The position numbers and the translations under genes were made by a program. From Synergistes sp. (lineage in GTDB: Bacteria; Synergistota; Synergistia; Synergistales; Synergistaceae): a DNA stretch of 6,227 bases. Location of the stretch: the NCBI GenBank assembly GCA_016288355.1, contig JAEEYY010000120.1, positions 1-6,227 of the forward strand, read 5' to 3'. The notes beneath the pieces were generated by a model. It saw only the letters and a program-made list of their open reading frames with translations, was not told the origin of the DNA and searched no databases. Positions 4,666 through 6,227 of the stretch are shown one piece after another; positions within the stretch are counted from its first letter, which is position 1, and each line of letters begins with the position of its first letter.

Positions 4666-6227
4666 CTACTTTGCCGAAAGCGCCTTGGGCTCCGCTGCAA
4701 GGAGAGCGTCCTCGCTTTCGACCTTGAACATGGACAGAGACTCCCGCAGGTCCTCGGCCAGCTGCGCCTGCTCGTTGGCGATGTTCGTTGCACGCTCCGC
4801 GACCTCGGCCGTCGCGTCCATAGCGACCTTGATGTTCTCGAGGTTCTCAAGGATTTCTGCCGTGGACTTCGTCACGTTGTCGATGCCGCCCGCGATCTCA
4901 CGGCTGGAGGCTGCCTGCTCCTGGGCCACCGCCGCGATGTTCTGGATACGGTCGTTGGCCTTGTCGATCTGATTCATAGCCTCGGTCAGGGCATCCTTTG
5001 CCCCGCTGGCCTTCTCCACGGTCTGCACCAGAAGCGCCGCCGTCTCCTCACTGGAGGTCTTGGTGTCCTGCGCGCCGTCCTGGAGGGCCCCCATCAGCCC
5101 GCGGACGTTCTCCGCTGCGCGGCTGGACTCCTCCGCCAGTTTACGCACCGACTCTGCTACCACGGCGAACCCGCGTCCGGCCTCGCCAGCGCGCGCCGCC
5201 TCGATGGCTGCGTTCAAAGCAAGCAGGTTCGTCTGGTCCGCAATGGATGTGATGACGCTGATGAACTCGCTGATCTTGTCCACGGAGTCCACCAGGCCCT
5301 GGAGCTTCTCTCCGCTCTCCTCCGTCTTCTTCTGGAGGATGCCCATGTTGGCGATGGCTTCCTGCACCGTCGTGGTGGCCTCGTTTGCCACGTGGGTCAC
5401 GTTGGCGATGAACTCGGCGCAGTCCGTGGCGGCCTGGGCGGAGGTCATGGAGGCGGCGGACATCTCCTCCGTCCCCGCGTTGCTTTCCTGCAGCGACGAG
5501 GAGTTGGACTCCATCAGCTTCACTGCCTCGCTCACGGCCTTGCGGACGTTATTGGCGCCCTCCAGGTTCTTGCCCGCATCCTCACGCATCGTTTCGGCCT
5601 TCTCGGTGGAGGCGTCTGCGTTCTCGCGGATATCGGTGATGGCCGTGCGCAGGGAGTCGAACATCTCGGACAGCGCTTCGGCCAGGCTGCCCAGCTCGTC
5701 GCGACCTTCGTAGTCGAAATCGTCGCGGGTGATGGAAACGTCACCGTCCCGGGCGCTGTGCGTAAGCTCCACCACGCGGCTCAGAGGCTTGCAGATGACA
5801 CGGGCGATGATGAAGGCAATCCCCAGGCCCACCACGACCGCCACGACCGCCAGGGCGATCAACAGCAATACGGAATCGCCCAGGGCTTTCGAGTTCCTGT
5901 CGATGTACTCCACCGAACGGGTGACGCCGGTATCCACGATAACGTCCGAGACTTGGACCATCTCCATACTGTCCCTCAGCAGGGCCTGGAACATGGGTTC
6001 GGTCTCGTTGAAGGCCGTGATCACTTCAGTAAAGCTGGTTTTGAACGTGTTGAATTCGCCATCAAGGGCATTCAGCTTATCACGGACCAACTGGACCTTC
6101 GTCGTATCGGCGAACTCCTTGGTCATCTTCTGCAGTTCCTCGACCTCAGATGCAACCGAAGCCAACTTGTTTGCATCCAGTGCCTCCAGCGCGCTCTTGT
6201 AGTTCCAGGCGATGACGATGAGCCGGG
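4666..6227 (-). CDS. Methyl-accepting chemotaxis protein, N-terminus cut by window edge (receptor C)
   Basis: This is the C-terminal 519 residues of a third chemoreceptor; the frame stays open to the window edge. A TTG at 6165 could be read as a start but is not one: the codons upstream of it read IAWNYKSALEALD, which aligns with AAWHYREGVEALD in receptor B. By collinearity with receptor A, about 208 residues (TM1 and the first sensor module) lie outside. Visible parts, numbering from the first complete codon at 6225, are the second half of the HBM-like sensor (1-117), TM2 (about 118-141), HAMP (about 142-195), and the signalling coiled coil to about 501 with the tip at 328-367 carrying the usual Asp (D330). 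HAMP entry reads VICKPLSRV, with Cys145 where A and B have Arg. The tail after FK is short (SEDALLAAEPKALSAK), with no CheR-binding pentapeptide. From TM2 to FK it aligns with receptor A without gaps. A terminator follows the TAG stop. Confidence 0.93.
   Translation of the reverse strand, partial: RLIVIAWNYKSALEALDANKLASVASEVEELQKMTKEFADTTKVQLVRDKLNALDGEFNTFKTSFTEVITAFNETEPMFQALLRDSMEMVQVSDVIVDTGVTRSVEYIDRNSKALGDSVLLLIALAVVAVVVGLGIAFIIARVICKPLSRVVELTHSARDGDVSITRDDFDYEGRDELGSLAEALSEMFDSLRTAITDIRENADASTEKAETMREDAGKNLEGANNVRKAVSEAVKLMESNSSSLQESNAGTEEMSAASMTSAQAATDCAEFIANVTHVANEATTTVQEAIANMGILQKKTEESGEKLQGLVDSVDKISEFISVITSIADQTNLLALNAAIEAARAGEAGRGFAVVAESVRKLAEESSRAAENVRGLMGALQDGAQDTKTSSEETAALLVQTVEKASGAKDALTEAMNQIDKANDRIQNIAAVAQEQAASSREIAGGIDNVTKSTAEILENLENIKVAMDATAEVAERATNIANEQAQLAEDLRESLSMFKVESEDALLAAEPKALSAK
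5385..5484 (-). repeat. 100-base exact direct repeat, copy in receptor C
   Basis: This is the partner of the block at 765-864, in the same orientation and the same reading frame. Flanking sequence on both sides immediately shows substitutions, so the exact identity is bounded within the signalling domain. Confidence 0.9.

Noticed and set aside
4577..4972. 131-residue plus-strand frame starting in the intergenic region and running into receptor C
   Set aside because: Most of it is antisense to the receptor C coding end, and its first part reads through the terminator hairpin. It shows no family similarity.
5060..5713. 217-residue plus-strand open frame opposite receptor C
   Set aside because: It is a Ser/Ala-rich shadow of the signalling domain, with homologous shadows opposite A and B. 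It is explained by conservation of the real gene.
6163..6165. TTG as a start codon for receptor C
   Set aside because: The frame continues open to the window edge, and the residues before it align with the sensor domains of A and B, so it is an internal codon.

Overview
This window is filled almost entirely by three tandem, same-strand (minus) genes for transmembrane methyl-accepting chemotaxis proteins (MCPs, chemoreceptors). Read in the direction of transcription (right to left) they are: receptor C (4666-6227, N-terminus cut off by the window edge), receptor B (2286-4505, complete, 739 residues) and receptor A (22-2229, complete, 735 residues with the start preferred here). All three are collinear paralogues with the same architecture: TM1, a roughly 290-residue helical extracytoplasmic sensor resembling the helical bimodular (HBM) type, TM2, HAMP, and a long antiparallel coiled-coil signalling domain with the canonical hairpin tip. 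By hand count against E. coli Tsr, the cytoplasmic arm is about four heptads longer on each side, which suggests the 44-heptad (44H) class.

Layout: receptor C ends at a TAG and is followed by a good Rho-independent terminator (4602-4635). A short AT-richer intergenic gap then carries a TATAAT -10-like element and a strong Shine-Dalgarno for receptor B. Receptor B is separated from receptor A by only about 50 bases. That gap holds a second copy of the same 10-base -10-like element and another strong Shine-Dalgarno, but no terminator that I can see. B and A may therefore be partly co-transcribed, while C is insulated from them. No stretch over 300 bases lacks a gene. No cheA/cheW/cheR/cheB gene, RNA gene, CRISPR array or insertion sequence is visible.

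How the genes work together: the sensor halves differ strongly between paralogues, while the HAMP and signalling halves are nearly interchangeable. This is the usual picture of a receptor family expanded by duplication, with different inputs feeding one shared CheA-CheW array. Receptors A and C share long exact DNA identities that B lacks, including a 100-base identical run, which points to gene conversion or a more recent common duplication. Receptor B has an unusual Gly at the trimer-contact position of the tip, where A and C have Asp.

Organism: a GC-rich, motile, receptor-rich bacterium. The style of the HAMP/signalling sequence (DF..EG.DELG.L..ALSEM) made me think of Synergistota, but that is memory-based and low confidence. 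I see no wholly novel system here; the interest lies in the paralogue evolution and a few odd residues.
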